Positions 1 through 6,380 of a stretch of DNA of 7,025 nt are shown in pieces. The position numbers and the translations under genes were made by a program. This DNA is from an uncultured beta proteobacterium (GTDB lineage Bacteria > Pseudomonadota > Gammaproteobacteria > Burkholderiales > Burkholderiaceae_C). Under the pieces are notes generated by a model that saw nothing but the letters and a program-made list of their open reading frames with translations, made no database searches and was not told where the DNA came from. Position 1 is the stretch's first letter. Each line of letters starts with the position of its first letter. Location of the stretch: contig CAIXMC010000227.1 in NCBI GenBank assembly GCA_903920405.1, positions 1-7,025 of the forward strand, in the 5' to 3' direction.

Positions 1-41
1 ATTTGGGCGCACTGCGTCGTTACAAATCGCTTATGTGGCAT
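1..41 (-). CDS. Possible 5' end of a gene leaving the window (B12-regulated candidate)
   Basis: On the minus strand an ATG at 41-39 opens a frame that stays open to the window edge (13 codons, beginning MPHKRFVTTQ). It lies just downstream of the cobalamin-riboswitch-like element, where a regulated gene should start. No clear Shine-Dalgarno sequence precedes it and the fragment is too short to assign. If the riboswitch call is right, a TonB-dependent cobalamin receptor or a cobalamin pathway gene would be expected, but nothing in these residues shows it. The true start could also lie beyond the window. Confidence 0.22.
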   Translation of the reverse strand, partial: MPHKRFVTTQCAQ

Positions 42-58
42 GGCCACACCGCGCGATT
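25..58 (-). promoter_or_regulatory. Two-step hairpin after the riboswitch core, overlapping a possible start codon
   Basis: A perfect 6-bp stem (25-30 with 53-58, AATCGC/GCGATT) encloses a second perfect 6-bp stem (34-39 with 43-48, TGTGGC/GCCACA) with a 3-nt loop. It starts directly next to the closing helix of the B12-riboswitch-like element on the minus strand. No T-run follows on the minus strand, so it does not look like an intrinsic terminator. The ATG at 41-39 lies in the loop and stem, so masking of a start site is conceivable. The structure is seen directly; the role is inference. Confidence 0.4.
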
Positions 59-248
59 GGCGCCTAGCATTGCATCTTTAACACTGACGGCCAACTGGGG
101 AACTTATTACTGACCACATCCTGATGACAGCAAAATCTATAAGATTCGTCCACTTACCGTTGCGGGGGCAGCGCAGGTTAGATGTCAGTTGATGGACACC
201 ACCCTGCTTCCCGTTGAACTGCAGCATGAGAACCACACCGCGAGCACC
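59..248 (-). promoter_or_regulatory. Cobalamin (B12) riboswitch-like leader, atypical 3' half
   Basis: Read on the minus strand, bases 172 to 153 give GCTGCCCCCGCAACGGTAAG, the most conserved core of the cobalamin riboswitch. Just 5' of it is a GGGAA segment (212-208) leading into a GCAGG/CCTGC stem (207-203 with 177-173). That stem encloses an extra hairpin, GGTGTC/GACATC. A possible closing helix pairs GGTGCT (248-243) with GGCGCC (64-59), which gives an element of about 190 nt, the usual size. Known family role: binding adenosyl- or related cobalamin represses downstream uptake (btuB, TonB receptor) or biosynthesis genes. The controlled gene would lie left of base 1. Odd: the 3' landmarks (GCCACTG...GGGAAGG and the terminal AGCCAGGAGACC-type B12 box) are not recognisable; only a weak GCTAGGCGCC resembles the latter. 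It may be a diverged or decayed copy. Confidence 0.62.
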
Positions 249-363
249 AACACCATGAATTCTAGTGTCAGTCATCTGTTGCCCCATTTTTTTTGATAAA
301 ACCAGCCTGAAGAAGCATTTCAAGACGGTGACTGAACAAATTTAACGGTACGATTCATCAACC

Positions 364-1218
364 ATGCAAACCCTGCCCACTGACCTGTCGATCAAACTCA
401 CCGCCGCTGTCGATGCCATGCCGGCATTTCCTAAAAGCGTGCAAAAAATTTTGGAATTGACGCGTGATGTCAATAGCACACCCAAAGAATTGGTACAAGT
501 CATTGAGCAAGACCCTGTGATGACTGTCAAAATTCTCAAAACGGTGAATTCCGCCTACTTCGCGCTTTCAAAAAAAATAACATCCATCAACCACGCTGTG
601 GTTTACTTGGGCTTTAATACCATCAAGAATCTGGCCTTGAGTATTGCTGCGATAGGCATGTTGCCCTCGCGCAATGCTGCTGATTTTGATAGCGCTCAGT
701 ATTTGCTGCATTCGCTCTCTACAGCCAGCATTGCCAAGCGCCTGACGCAGCGTGTGAACAATGCTGACCCGACGGACTGCTTTATTGCCGGCCTGTTGCA
801 TGATTTTGGCAAGGTGGTTTTTGCACAATTCATGCCTCAGGAGTTCAAGCTGGCGCTGGAAGACTGTCAAACTGATGGTTCATCGCTTCACATCGCCTTG
901 CGGCGAACCCTTGGCACTGACCACGCCGTTGTCGGTGCCATGTTGGCAGAAAAATGGCGATTTGCTCCCGATCTGGTGGATACTATTGCCCTTCAGTATG
1001 ATCCGTCTGACAAGTGTTCAGCCAACACAGCTTGTGTGTTCGCTGCTAACCAAATCAGTAAACAACTGGCATTCGGTTTCGCGGGCAACCCCTATGTTCA
1101 TCCTTTATGCGAGCCTGTAGCCAAGTATTTGGCTGCTGCAACATGGGATGAACTCATTGCCTCTTTGCCTGACCTGGATGCGTTGTTCGCTGAGGTAAAA
1201 GTTCTTGCAAATACTTAA
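364..1218 (+). CDS. HDOD-domain signalling protein
   Basis: A 284-residue soluble protein made almost entirely of one HDOD domain. The opening AAVDAMPAFPKSVQKILELT (about residues 14-33) is the typical HDOD start. Further landmarks are the D50-PVMTVKILKTVNSAYF stretch, the INHAVVYLGFNTIKNLAL helix (about 75-92), and the HD-like LLHDFGKVV motif with H146 and D147. HDOD proteins are relatives of HD/HD-GYP phosphohydrolases that usually lack the full metal site, and are thought to act as regulatory scaffolds in signalling, motility or stress control. No receiver, GGDEF or EAL domain is attached, and there is no signal peptide or membrane segment. ATG 364 is the first start after an in-frame TAA at 343-345, although no good ribosome-binding site precedes it. 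It is the first gene of a plus-strand run with the MBL hydrolase (21-nt gap) and nnr. The molecular target is unknown. Confidence 0.88.
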   Translation: MQTLPTDLSIKLTAAVDAMPAFPKSVQKILELTRDVNSTPKELVQVIEQDPVMTVKILKTVNSAYFALSKKITSINHAVVYLGFNTIKNLALSIAAIGMLPSRNAADFDSAQYLLHSLSTASIAKRLTQRVNNADPTDCFIAGLLHDFGKVVFAQFMPQEFKLALEDCQTDGSSLHIALRRTLGTDHAVVGAMLAEKWRFAPDLVDTIALQYDPSDKCSANTACVFAANQISKQLAFGFAGNPYVHPLCEPVAKYLAAATWDELIASLPDLDALFAEVKVLANT

Positions 1219-1239
1219 AGATATGCTTAAAGGTACGGC

Positions 1240-2127
1240 ATGAAAGTCAAATTTTGGGGAGTTCGTGGTTCCATTGCGTCGCCAGGTCCAAAAACGGTGC
1301 GCTATGGTGGCAACACCACCTGCATTGAAATTCGTACCGATCACAATGAGTTAATTATTTTGGATGCTGGCACGGGCATTTTTCCGCTATCGCAAACTTT
1401 GCTCGGCGAACTTCCAGTCACTGCCAATGTGCTCATCACCCATTCGCATTGGGATCACATTCAGGGCCTGCCTTTTTTTATCCCCAACTTCATTCCAGGC
1501 AACACGTTGAGGCTGCATGGTGCTTTCAATCCCGTATCGGGCAAAGGGGTGGAGCAGGTCATGGCCGTGCAGTTGCAATACAGCTACTTTCCAGTGCGCG
1601 AAGAAGAAATGAAAGCACGTATTCAGTATGTCACTCTGGCCCCTGAGCAAAGTGTACAAATTGGCAGTGCGACCGTCACACCCTACCTGATGAACCATCC
1701 GGTGGTTAATTTTGGCTATCGGCTTGAGGCTAACGGAAAATCAGTGTTTTTCACAGGCGATCACGAACCTTCTTACAACATTTTCGACCCCGATGACGAG
1801 GGTTATCACCAGTACCAGGCTTTTGTAGATGAAAAGCGAAATACCGTTGATCGTGCGATGGCTGGTGTAGATGTTTTGATTGCCGACAGTTCTTACACCA
1901 GCGCAGAATATCCCGCCAAAAGAGGCTGGGGACATGGCACTTTTGAATCCAGCATTCAATACGCCAGGGCTGCCAACGCCAAAGTGCTGTACTGCACCCA
2001 CCATGAGCCTACACGCAGCGATGATGCCCTTGAAGCTGCGTTTGAGCAGGCTCTGTTGCTTCATGCGCACAAGCTGGGTGATCCCGACTATCGCCTCGCT
2101 CGCGAAGGCGAATGCTTTGAGTTTTAG
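1240..2127 (+). CDS. MBL-fold metallo-hydrolase (phosphodiesterase-like)
   Basis: A 295-residue cytosolic metallo-beta-lactamase-fold hydrolase. The N-terminus GVRGSIASPG...RYGGNTTCIE is the signature of an MBL subgroup related to RNase Z/PhnP-type and cAMP-phosphodiesterase-like enzymes. The metal site appears complete: H68-S-H70-W-D72-H73, H153 in MNHPV, D174 in FTGD, and a late histidine in YCTHHEP (H254/H255), with GHG at about 221-223 as an extra active-site loop. This supports a binuclear-metal enzyme cleaving a phosphodiester or similar ester bond; the substrate cannot be read from sequence. An AAAGGT ribosome-binding site (1229-1234) lies 5 nt before the ATG. It sits between an HDOD gene and nnr, with 21- and 28-nt gaps, suggesting co-transcription. 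A role in nucleotide second-messenger turnover is plausible from the HDOD neighbour but is inference. Confidence 0.9.
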   Translation: MKVKFWGVRGSIASPGPKTVRYGGNTTCIEIRTDHNELIILDAGTGIFPLSQTLLGELPVTANVLITHSHWDHIQGLPFFIPNFIPGNTLRLHGAFNPVSGKGVEQVMAVQLQYSYFPVREEEMKARIQYVTLAPEQSVQIGSATVTPYLMNHPVVNFGYRLEANGKSVFFTGDHEPSYNIFDPDDEGYHQYQAFVDEKRNTVDRAMAGVDVLIADSSYTSAEYPAKRGWGHGTFESSIQYARAANAKVLYCTHHEPTRSDDALEAAFEQALLLHAHKLGDPDYRLAREGECFEF

Positions 2128-2155
2128 TAGGATAGGGGCATCAGGAGTTACTGCT

Positions 2156-3637
2156 GTGCGACGCATTGATTTTCTGCAAACAGAGCATCTCTACGGCATC
2201 GCTTCGACCCGCCATATTGAACAACTGGCTTTATCTGAACTTTTACCCCATACCTTGATGCAGCGTGCCGGCTTGGCTGTGGCCAAACTGGCCTTGGCCA
2301 TAGCGCCTCACGCTGAACGTTTTTGGCTGGCCTGTGGTGGTGGCAACAATGGTGGCGATGGTTTGGAAGCCGCCGTTCATCTTCAGGCCTGGGGCAAGCA
2401 GGTGGTGGTGAGCTTTTTGGGGCAGTCGCATACCCTGCCAGACGATGCCGCCGCTGCACTCTCGCGGGCAAAGGACGCTCTAATCCCCTTTGTTGAAGAA
2501 CCTCCCACTGACTTTGACATCTGCGTTGATGCCTTGCTGGGCATTGGTGCGCGCCCCATTGAAAAAGGTAGCCGCCTGGCCACCTGCGTGGAACACATCA
2601 CGCGCAGTGCCAGGCCGGTGTTGTCAGTCGATGTGCCCAGTGGCATCAACGCTGACACCGGTGCTGTCGATGGGGTGTGCGTCAAGGCCAGTCATACCCT
2701 TTGCATGCTGACCTTGAAACCTGGCCTTTTCACAGCGCAAGGGCGCGATATGGCGCAAACCGTGTGGCTTGACACGCTGGGTGTGGATGTGTCGCGGTTT
2801 GACCAGATTTTGGCCACAGCCAGGTTAGGCGTGTCTTTGCCTGAGGTCCTGCGCCTTCATGCCTCACACAAAGGCAGTTATGGCGATGTGGCCGTTATCG
2901 GCGGTGCGCCTGGTATGGTGGGCGCTGCACTTTTGGCCGCCACTGCTGCCCTTTACAGCGGTGCGGGCAGGGTCTATGTGGGTCTGCTTGATGCCAACGC
3001 GCTGACGTGTGGTACGCAACACGCCGAATTGATGTTTCGCACGCCACAAAGTTTGCTGAGTGCCTGTTCAAATCTCCATCATTCCACGATCTTTGTGTGT
3101 GGATGTGGTTCGGGTTGGCTGGCGGCAGAGCCTTTGGAGCAACTGCTGACATCCCAGGTGCCACTCATCATGGATGCCGATGGTCTGAACGCCATTGCGG
3201 ATACGCCAGCGCTACGGCATTTGTTGCAAGCACGCAGAGCGACCACCACAGCTACCGTGCTGACACCCCACCCGCTGGAAGCAGCACGATTGCTCGGGTG
3301 CAGTACGGCTCACATTCAGTCTCATCGACTTGCCAGTGCAGAGCAATTGGCGCAAAACTACGGCTGCACGGTGGTGCTCAAAGGCTCAGGCAGCATCATT
3401 GCCCGGCCTGATACTGTTTCTGTGATCAACCCCAGTGGCAACGCAAAATTGGCCACAGCCGGCTCAGGCGACGTTCTGGCAGGCATGATTGCTGCGCGGT
3501 TGGCACGCGGTTTATCTGCTTTTGATGCCGCCTGTCAAGCAGTCCATACGCACGGCGCGATCGCCGACCGCTGGCCTGATGGCCAAACCTTGACGGCTTC
3601 ACAACTTGCCAAAGGGTACGCTCCTCGCCTGATGTAG
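2156..3637 (+). CDS. nnr: Bifunctional NAD(P)HX epimerase / ADP-dependent NAD(P)HX dehydratase
   Basis: Metabolite-repair enzyme of 493 residues, the normal length for the fused YjeF/Nnr family. The N-terminal half is the NAD(P)HX epimerase: GGGNNGGDG (61-69), VDALLGIG (124-131) and the catalytic-loop DVPSG (159-163). The C-terminal half is the ribokinase-like dehydratase: HKGSYGDVAVIGG (238-250), the MDADGLN motif (339-345), TPHPLEAARLLG (370-381), VLKGSGSII (407-415) and the nucleotide/catalytic AGSGDVLAGM (435-444). Together the domains epimerise and then dehydrate damaged, hydrated NADH/NADPH back to the active cofactor. The start is taken as GTG 2156, because AGGAG at 2143-2147 lies 8 nt before it and the encoded RRIDFLQTEHLYGI is where the family's domain begins. 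The frame is open upstream to ATG 1880, but that stretch is the shadow of the MBL gene. It is the last gene of the run; its TAG stop is the first part of a repeat stem. Confidence 0.95.
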   Translation: MRRIDFLQTEHLYGIASTRHIEQLALSELLPHTLMQRAGLAVAKLALAIAPHAERFWLACGGGNNGGDGLEAAVHLQAWGKQVVVSFLGQSHTLPDDAAAALSRAKDALIPFVEEPPTDFDICVDALLGIGARPIEKGSRLATCVEHITRSARPVLSVDVPSGINADTGAVDGVCVKASHTLCMLTLKPGLFTAQGRDMAQTVWLDTLGVDVSRFDQILATARLGVSLPEVLRLHASHKGSYGDVAVIGGAPGMVGAALLAATAALYSGAGRVYVGLLDANALTCGTQHAELMFRTPQSLLSACSNLHHSTIFVCGCGSGWLAAEPLEQLLTSQVPLIMDADGLNAIADTPALRHLLQARRATTTATVLTPHPLEAARLLGCSTAHIQSHRLASAEQLAQNYGCTVVLKGSGSIIARPDTVSVINPSGNAKLATAGSGDVLAGMIAARLARGLSAFDAACQAVHTHGAIADRWPDGQTLTASQLAKGYAPRLM

Positions 3638-3694
3638 CTATATTAAATATAGCTACCAACGCATACTGCATAAGGGCTAGAGCCTGATTTGGTG
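3634..3694. repeat. Dispersed Comamonadaceae-type intergenic repeat, possible bidirectional terminator
   Basis: A perfect 10-bp inverted repeat, GTAGCTATAT (3634-3643) and ATATAGCTAC (3647-3656), with a 3-nt loop, is followed by a tail containing AAGGGCTAGAGCCTGATTTG (3672-3691). From memory, the TAGCTAT...ATAGCT hairpin plus a GCTAGAGCC tail is a recurrent intergenic element in Comamonadaceae genomes such as Rhodoferax, Polaromonas and Acidovorax. It sits between convergent nnr and the chemoreceptor gene, a usual place for such elements. The stem could act as a weak terminator in both directions, but there is no T-run. Only one copy is present here, so its repeat nature is recalled rather than demonstrated in this window. 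Confidence 0.6.
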
Positions 3695-3723
3695 ATGTGT
3701 GTGACAGAACTGAACAGTGCATG

Positions 3724-5283
3724 TCAATTCACGTGGAACACCGAAATGGTACGCACCAAACCGGCTGCCTGAACTCTGAGCGACTCTGCCGCTGCTGCAC
3801 TTTGTTCAACCAGTGCAGCATTTTGCTGTGTTTTTGTGTCCATGTCGGCGACCATGGTGTTCACACCATGAATGGCATCGGATTGCTCGACAGTCGCCCT
3901 GGAAATCTCGGTCACCATGGTGCTGACTTGCTCAATGGATGCCATGATGCGGCGCATGGTCTCGCCTGCTGCATGAACCTTATCGGTGCCAGCGGCCACC
4001 TGTTCTACCGATGCGCTAATCAGGCTGCGAATTTCTTTGGCTGCCGTGCTGCTGCGCTGTGCCAAACTTCGAACTTCGCTGGCCACCACTGCAAAACCAC
4101 GCCCCTGCTCACCCGCCCTGGCGGCCTCTACCGCGGCATTGAGCGCCAGAATATTGGTTTGAAAAGCGATGCCGTCAATCGTGCCAATAATCTCGCTGAT
4201 GCGTTTGGCCTGGACGCTGATGGCATTCATGGTGTTGACAACTTCATCGACATCGCTACCACCCTGCTTCGCCACGCGAGCAGCCTCGCAGGCGAGTTGG
4301 CTGGCCTGCGTCGCAGTCTCGGCGCTGTGCTTGATGGTATTGGCCAAATCAGCAACAGACAACGAGGTGGTCTGTAAAGCAGATGCCGTTTGCTCTGTAC
4401 GAATGGCCAAATCGTTATTGCCTACCGAAATTTCGCTGGCGGCGGTGTCAATTTGATCAGCTCCACTGCGAATGTTGGCGATCATCGCGTTGAGTCGTTG
4501 CGTGACCTCGTTCAAAGCGCGAAGTACCTGTCCGGCTTCGTCCGTACCGTATTGAATGTCGCGCAAACTCAAATTACCATCTGCCACGTCTTGGGCAATA
4601 CTGACAGCACATTGCAACGGCTTGACGATTTGTCTTGCAATAAACCATGTCAGCAACATGCCAAATGCCAGAGCGATGAGCGTCAATGCCGCAGAGGCCT
4701 GGTTGCCCACAGACAAACTCTTGGCGGCATGGTCGCCGGTGGTGTTGGCTGATTGCACCTCGTGTTTGAATTGCTCGGCCAACAAATCATGCGTTTGTGA
4801 ATAGGCCGATTCAGCCACACTCATCATCACCGCGGCTGTGCTAACTTCCACGTCTTTCATCTCCAGGATATCAAGCGCAGCTTGGGTGTATTTTTTGAAA
4901 GCTGCATCCAACTGCTGCATTCGATCGACAGCTTCAGGCGTACTGGTCAGTGTTTCACGCAAATGGTCAAGGGACTTCTGACTTTCCTTCAATTCAATGC
5001 CAATTTTCTTGTCCAGCGCCTTGATAATTTCAGGCTTCAAACCCGCACCGGCAGAGGCCACGCTTTGCATCACCAGGGCGTTCGTCGCCACAACACGTTC
5101 TTGCGCCTGTGCCACCAGAACCACATCGACCATACTGTGCTGGATCAGCAGTTCCAATGTAGCGGCGGTCTGGCGGGATGTCCATAAACCATGCAAGGCC
5201 ACCACCATCATGCACATCAGCACCATCGCTGGTGCCAAAGCCACTTTGGACATCAACGACAAATGGTCAAATACGAATTTCAT
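3724..5283 (-). CDS. Methyl-accepting chemotaxis protein
   Basis: Transmembrane chemoreceptor of 519 residues with Tsr/Tar-like layout. A short cytosolic N-terminus is followed by TM1 (about 13-34), a periplasmic region (about 35-196) predicted mostly helical and compatible with a four-helix-bundle sensor, TM2 (about 197-216, [18 protein letters not shown]), a HAMP linker (about 217-270, with the KPL start and DVADGNLS), and a long coiled-coil signalling domain. The hairpin tip that contacts CheA/CheW is the near-invariant stretch from about 362 to 410 ([18 protein letters not shown], then [20 protein letters not shown]). The alanine- and glutamate/glutamine-rich helices on either side would hold the methylation sites. 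It ends in FHVN with no NWETF-type CheR/CheB tether. It lies 42 nt downstream of the secreted Cache protein, probably in one transcript. No clear ribosome-binding site precedes ATG 5283. The ligand is unknown. Confidence 0.95.
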   Translation of the reverse strand: MKFVFDHLSLMSKVALAPAMVLMCMMVVALHGLWTSRQTAATLELLIQHSMVDVVLVAQAQERVVATNALVMQSVASAGAGLKPEIIKALDKKIGIELKESQKSLDHLRETLTSTPEAVDRMQQLDAAFKKYTQAALDILEMKDVEVSTAAVMMSVAESAYSQTHDLLAEQFKHEVQSANTTGDHAAKSLSVGNQASAALTLIALAFGMLLTWFIARQIVKPLQCAVSIAQDVADGNLSLRDIQYGTDEAGQVLRALNEVTQRLNAMIANIRSGADQIDTAASEISVGNNDLAIRTEQTASALQTTSLSVADLANTIKHSAETATQASQLACEAARVAKQGGSDVDEVVNTMNAISVQAKRISEIIGTIDGIAFQTNILALNAAVEAARAGEQGRGFAVVASEVRSLAQRSSTAAKEIRSLISASVEQVAAGTDKVHAAGETMRRIMASIEQVSTMVTEISRATVEQSDAIHGVNTMVADMDTKTQQNAALVEQSAAAAESLRVQAAGLVRTISVFHVN

Positions 5284-5304
5284 GACTTGTTGTCAAAGTC
5301 AAAA

Positions 5305-5321
5305 GACAGTTCAAAACTGTA
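5305..5321 (-). other. Small inverted repeat between Cache and chemoreceptor genes
   Basis: ACAGTT (5306-5311) and AACTGT (5315-5320) form a perfect 6-bp stem with a 3-nt loop in the 42-nt gap between the two genes. On the minus strand it is followed by CTTTTG. The stem is short and AT-rich, so it is at most a weak attenuator or mRNA-processing hairpin, and it may be chance. Confidence 0.25.
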
Positions 5322-5325
5322 GGCA

Positions 5326-5787
5326 TTAGCGGTAAGCTCCTACAACCACGACGCCGTCAAATCCGGGAATACGTTTGACAAAACTGGACTTGGCCACTGC
5401 CTTTTTAGTGACGGGATGCGCCCAGTCATAGTCCACCCAGCCTTCGCCTTGGGTCGATCCCACTGAAACAAATTCACGGGCAAATGCCTTGCCGTTCTGA
5501 TCCTTCATGTCGAGCAGATTCTTGCCCACCAACTTTTCGTTCGTGCCATGGGCTAAGACGTTGCCCGAAAAATCTTGCACAAACACATACAGGTCTTTTT
5601 TTACCCAGTTGGTTTTGTCGGTTGAAAAGTCTTTGAAAGCCTGGTCTTTGCCCACTTTTTTGATGTGCATCACCGCTGCGTTGACCATAGCCTTGGCCTC
5701 ATCCTTGGTGCCGTGATCCTGCGCAAAAACAGGAACATAAACAAAGACTGCAACACACAATGCAAGAAAAATTCGAACCAGTTTCAT
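5326..5787 (-). CDS. Secreted single-Cache-domain protein
   Basis: A 153-residue protein with an N-terminal signal peptide: KLVR, then a hydrophobic stretch, and a likely signal peptidase I site after VFA (residues 20-22). The mature part of about 131 residues is one single-Cache (sCache_2-like) domain. It shows the typical DEAKAMVNAAV helix, DLYVFVQDFSGNVLAHGTN sheet, LVGKNLLDMKDQNGKAF and the end segment GEGWVDYDWAHPV...SSFVKRIPGFDGVVVVGAY. Cache domains usually bind small extracellular ligands inside receptors; here the domain is alone, with no membrane segment beyond the signal, so it should be a free periplasmic protein. The start is ATG 5787-5785, with GGAGGT (5798-5793) 5 nt before it; the upstream extension to 5850 translates the tandem repeat and is not credible. 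It is followed after 42 nt by a chemoreceptor gene, which suggests a shared sensory job, unproven. Confidence 0.88.
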   Translation of the reverse strand: MKLVRIFLALCVAVFVYVPVFAQDHGTKDEAKAMVNAAVMHIKKVGKDQAFKDFSTDKTNWVKKDLYVFVQDFSGNVLAHGTNEKLVGKNLLDMKDQNGKAFAREFVSVGSTQGEGWVDYDWAHPVTKKAVAKSSFVKRIPGFDGVVVVGAYR

Positions 5788-5792
5788 CGTAC

Positions 5793-5798
5793 ACCTCC
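5793..5798 (-). promoter_or_regulatory. Strong ribosome-binding site of the Cache gene
   Basis: GGAGGT on the minus strand, 5 nt before ATG 5787. This full Shine-Dalgarno match decides the start over the upstream in-frame ATG at 5850. Confidence 0.85.
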
Positions 5799-5812
5799 AA
5801 AAAACCCCTATT

Positions 5813-5859
5813 CTAAGAGTCCTAAGAGTCCTAAGAGTCCAAAAGTCCAAGAGTCCTAA
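5813..5859. repeat. Short tandem repeat, 8-9 nt unit
   Basis: On the plus strand CTAAGAGTC occurs three times in perfect tandem (5813-5821, 5822-5830, 5831-5839). It is followed by two 8-nt variants, CAAAAGTC (5840-5847) and CAAGAGTC (5848-5855), and a partial CTAA (5856-5859). The array fills most of the 68 nt between the small-subunit gene and the Cache gene. Its edge overlaps the TAG stop (5858-5856) of the small-subunit gene. It probably arose by slippage and may vary in copy number between strains. Confidence 0.9.
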
Positions 5860-6380
5860 CGCGTCTGAACGCGCCGCCTCACTGCTTTCAAAATGCCGTG
5901 CAAAATGTCGATGGGTGCCGGCGGGCAGCCGGTGATGACTTCATCGACGGGAATCACGTTGGATACTCTGCCACAGGTGGCGTAGCTTTCACCAAAAATA
6001 CCGCCATCGCAGGCACACTCACCCACAGCTACGACCAGTTTAGGATCAGGCGTGGCTTCGTAAGTGCGGATCAGGGCGGTTTTCATGTTGCGAGATACAG
6101 GGCCAGTGACCAGCAGCATGTCGGCATGGCGTGGGCTGGCTACAAAACGAATGCCCAGACCTTCGATGTTGTAGTAGGGGTTGCAGAGGGCATGAATTTC
6201 AAGCTCGCAACCGTTGCATGATCCGGCATCGACTTCACGAATGGTGAGTGCCTGCCCCAAAATGGTGAGCAATTCGGATTGAATGCGTGAAACCTCAGCT
6301 TGTGCGGCCCCGCCAATATCAGGCGCAGCTTCAGTACACACCCCTGTTTTGGCGATTTGATGAATGACTTTCCAAATCAT
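5856..6380 (-). CDS. hyfI: Group-4 [NiFe]-hydrogenase-like / NuoB-like small subunit (HyfI/HycG family)
   Basis: A 174-residue iron-sulfur subunit of the family shared by HyfI/HycG/EchC and NuoB of complex I. It would hold the proximal [4Fe-4S] cluster next to the large-subunit active site, on the cytoplasmic side of a membrane complex. The cluster ligands are visible and intact: C55 and C58 in DAGSCNGCELE, C122 in VGECACDGGIF, and C152 in GCPPAP. Two further cysteines, C124 and C136, are also present. Length is normal for a group-4 small subunit and there is no twin-arginine signal, as expected for this class. Its ATG overlaps the large-subunit stop by 4 bp (ATGA, 6380-6377), so translation is probably coupled. 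It appears to be the last gene of its operon, since a tandem repeat and a chemotaxis gene follow. The HyfI name reflects family membership; H2 activity is doubtful because of the partner subunit. Confidence 0.9.
   Translation of the reverse strand: MIWKVIHQIAKTGVCTEAAPDIGGAAQAEVSRIQSELLTILGQALTIREVDAGSCNGCELEIHALCNPYYNIEGLGIRFVASPRHADMLLVTGPVSRNMKTALIRTYEATPDPKLVVAVGECACDGGIFGESYATCGRVSNVIPVDEVITGCPPAPIDILHGILKAVRRRVQTR

Noticed and set aside
91..112. Plus-strand CACTG...GGGAA resembling the missing riboswitch arm in inverted orientation
   Set aside because: It is on the strand opposite to the riboswitch core, no B12 box follows, and short matches like this are expected by chance; a local inversion is possible but unsupported.
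287..294. Run of eight T as a possible plus-strand terminator
   Set aside because: No stable GC-rich hairpin precedes it and no plus-strand gene ends upstream in the window.
78..323. Minus-strand open frame of 81 codons
   Set aside because: It runs through the riboswitch-like core and its stems, has no recognisable protein motif, and is better explained as structured leader RNA.
293..323. Possible sigma-70 promoters on either strand before the HDOD gene or the riboswitch leader
   Set aside because: TTGATA (plus, 293-298) and TTGAAA (minus, 323-318) could be -35 boxes, but no convincing -10 box lies at suitable spacing.
1880..2155. Upstream extension of the nnr frame to ATG 1880
   Set aside because: It overlaps the strongly supported MBL gene (including GHG and THHEP motifs) in another frame, and the GTG at 2156 has a good Shine-Dalgarno and family-consistent N-terminus.
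3697..4377. Plus-strand 226-codon frame opposite the chemoreceptor
   Set aside because: It is antisense to the conserved MCP signalling domain, rich in Cys and His without motifs, and typical of a shadow frame over an alanine-rich coiled coil.
5788..5850. N-terminal extension of the Cache protein from ATG 5850
   Set aside because: The added residues simply translate the tandem repeat (TLRTLR), and a strong GGAGGT plus signal peptide mark the start at 5787.
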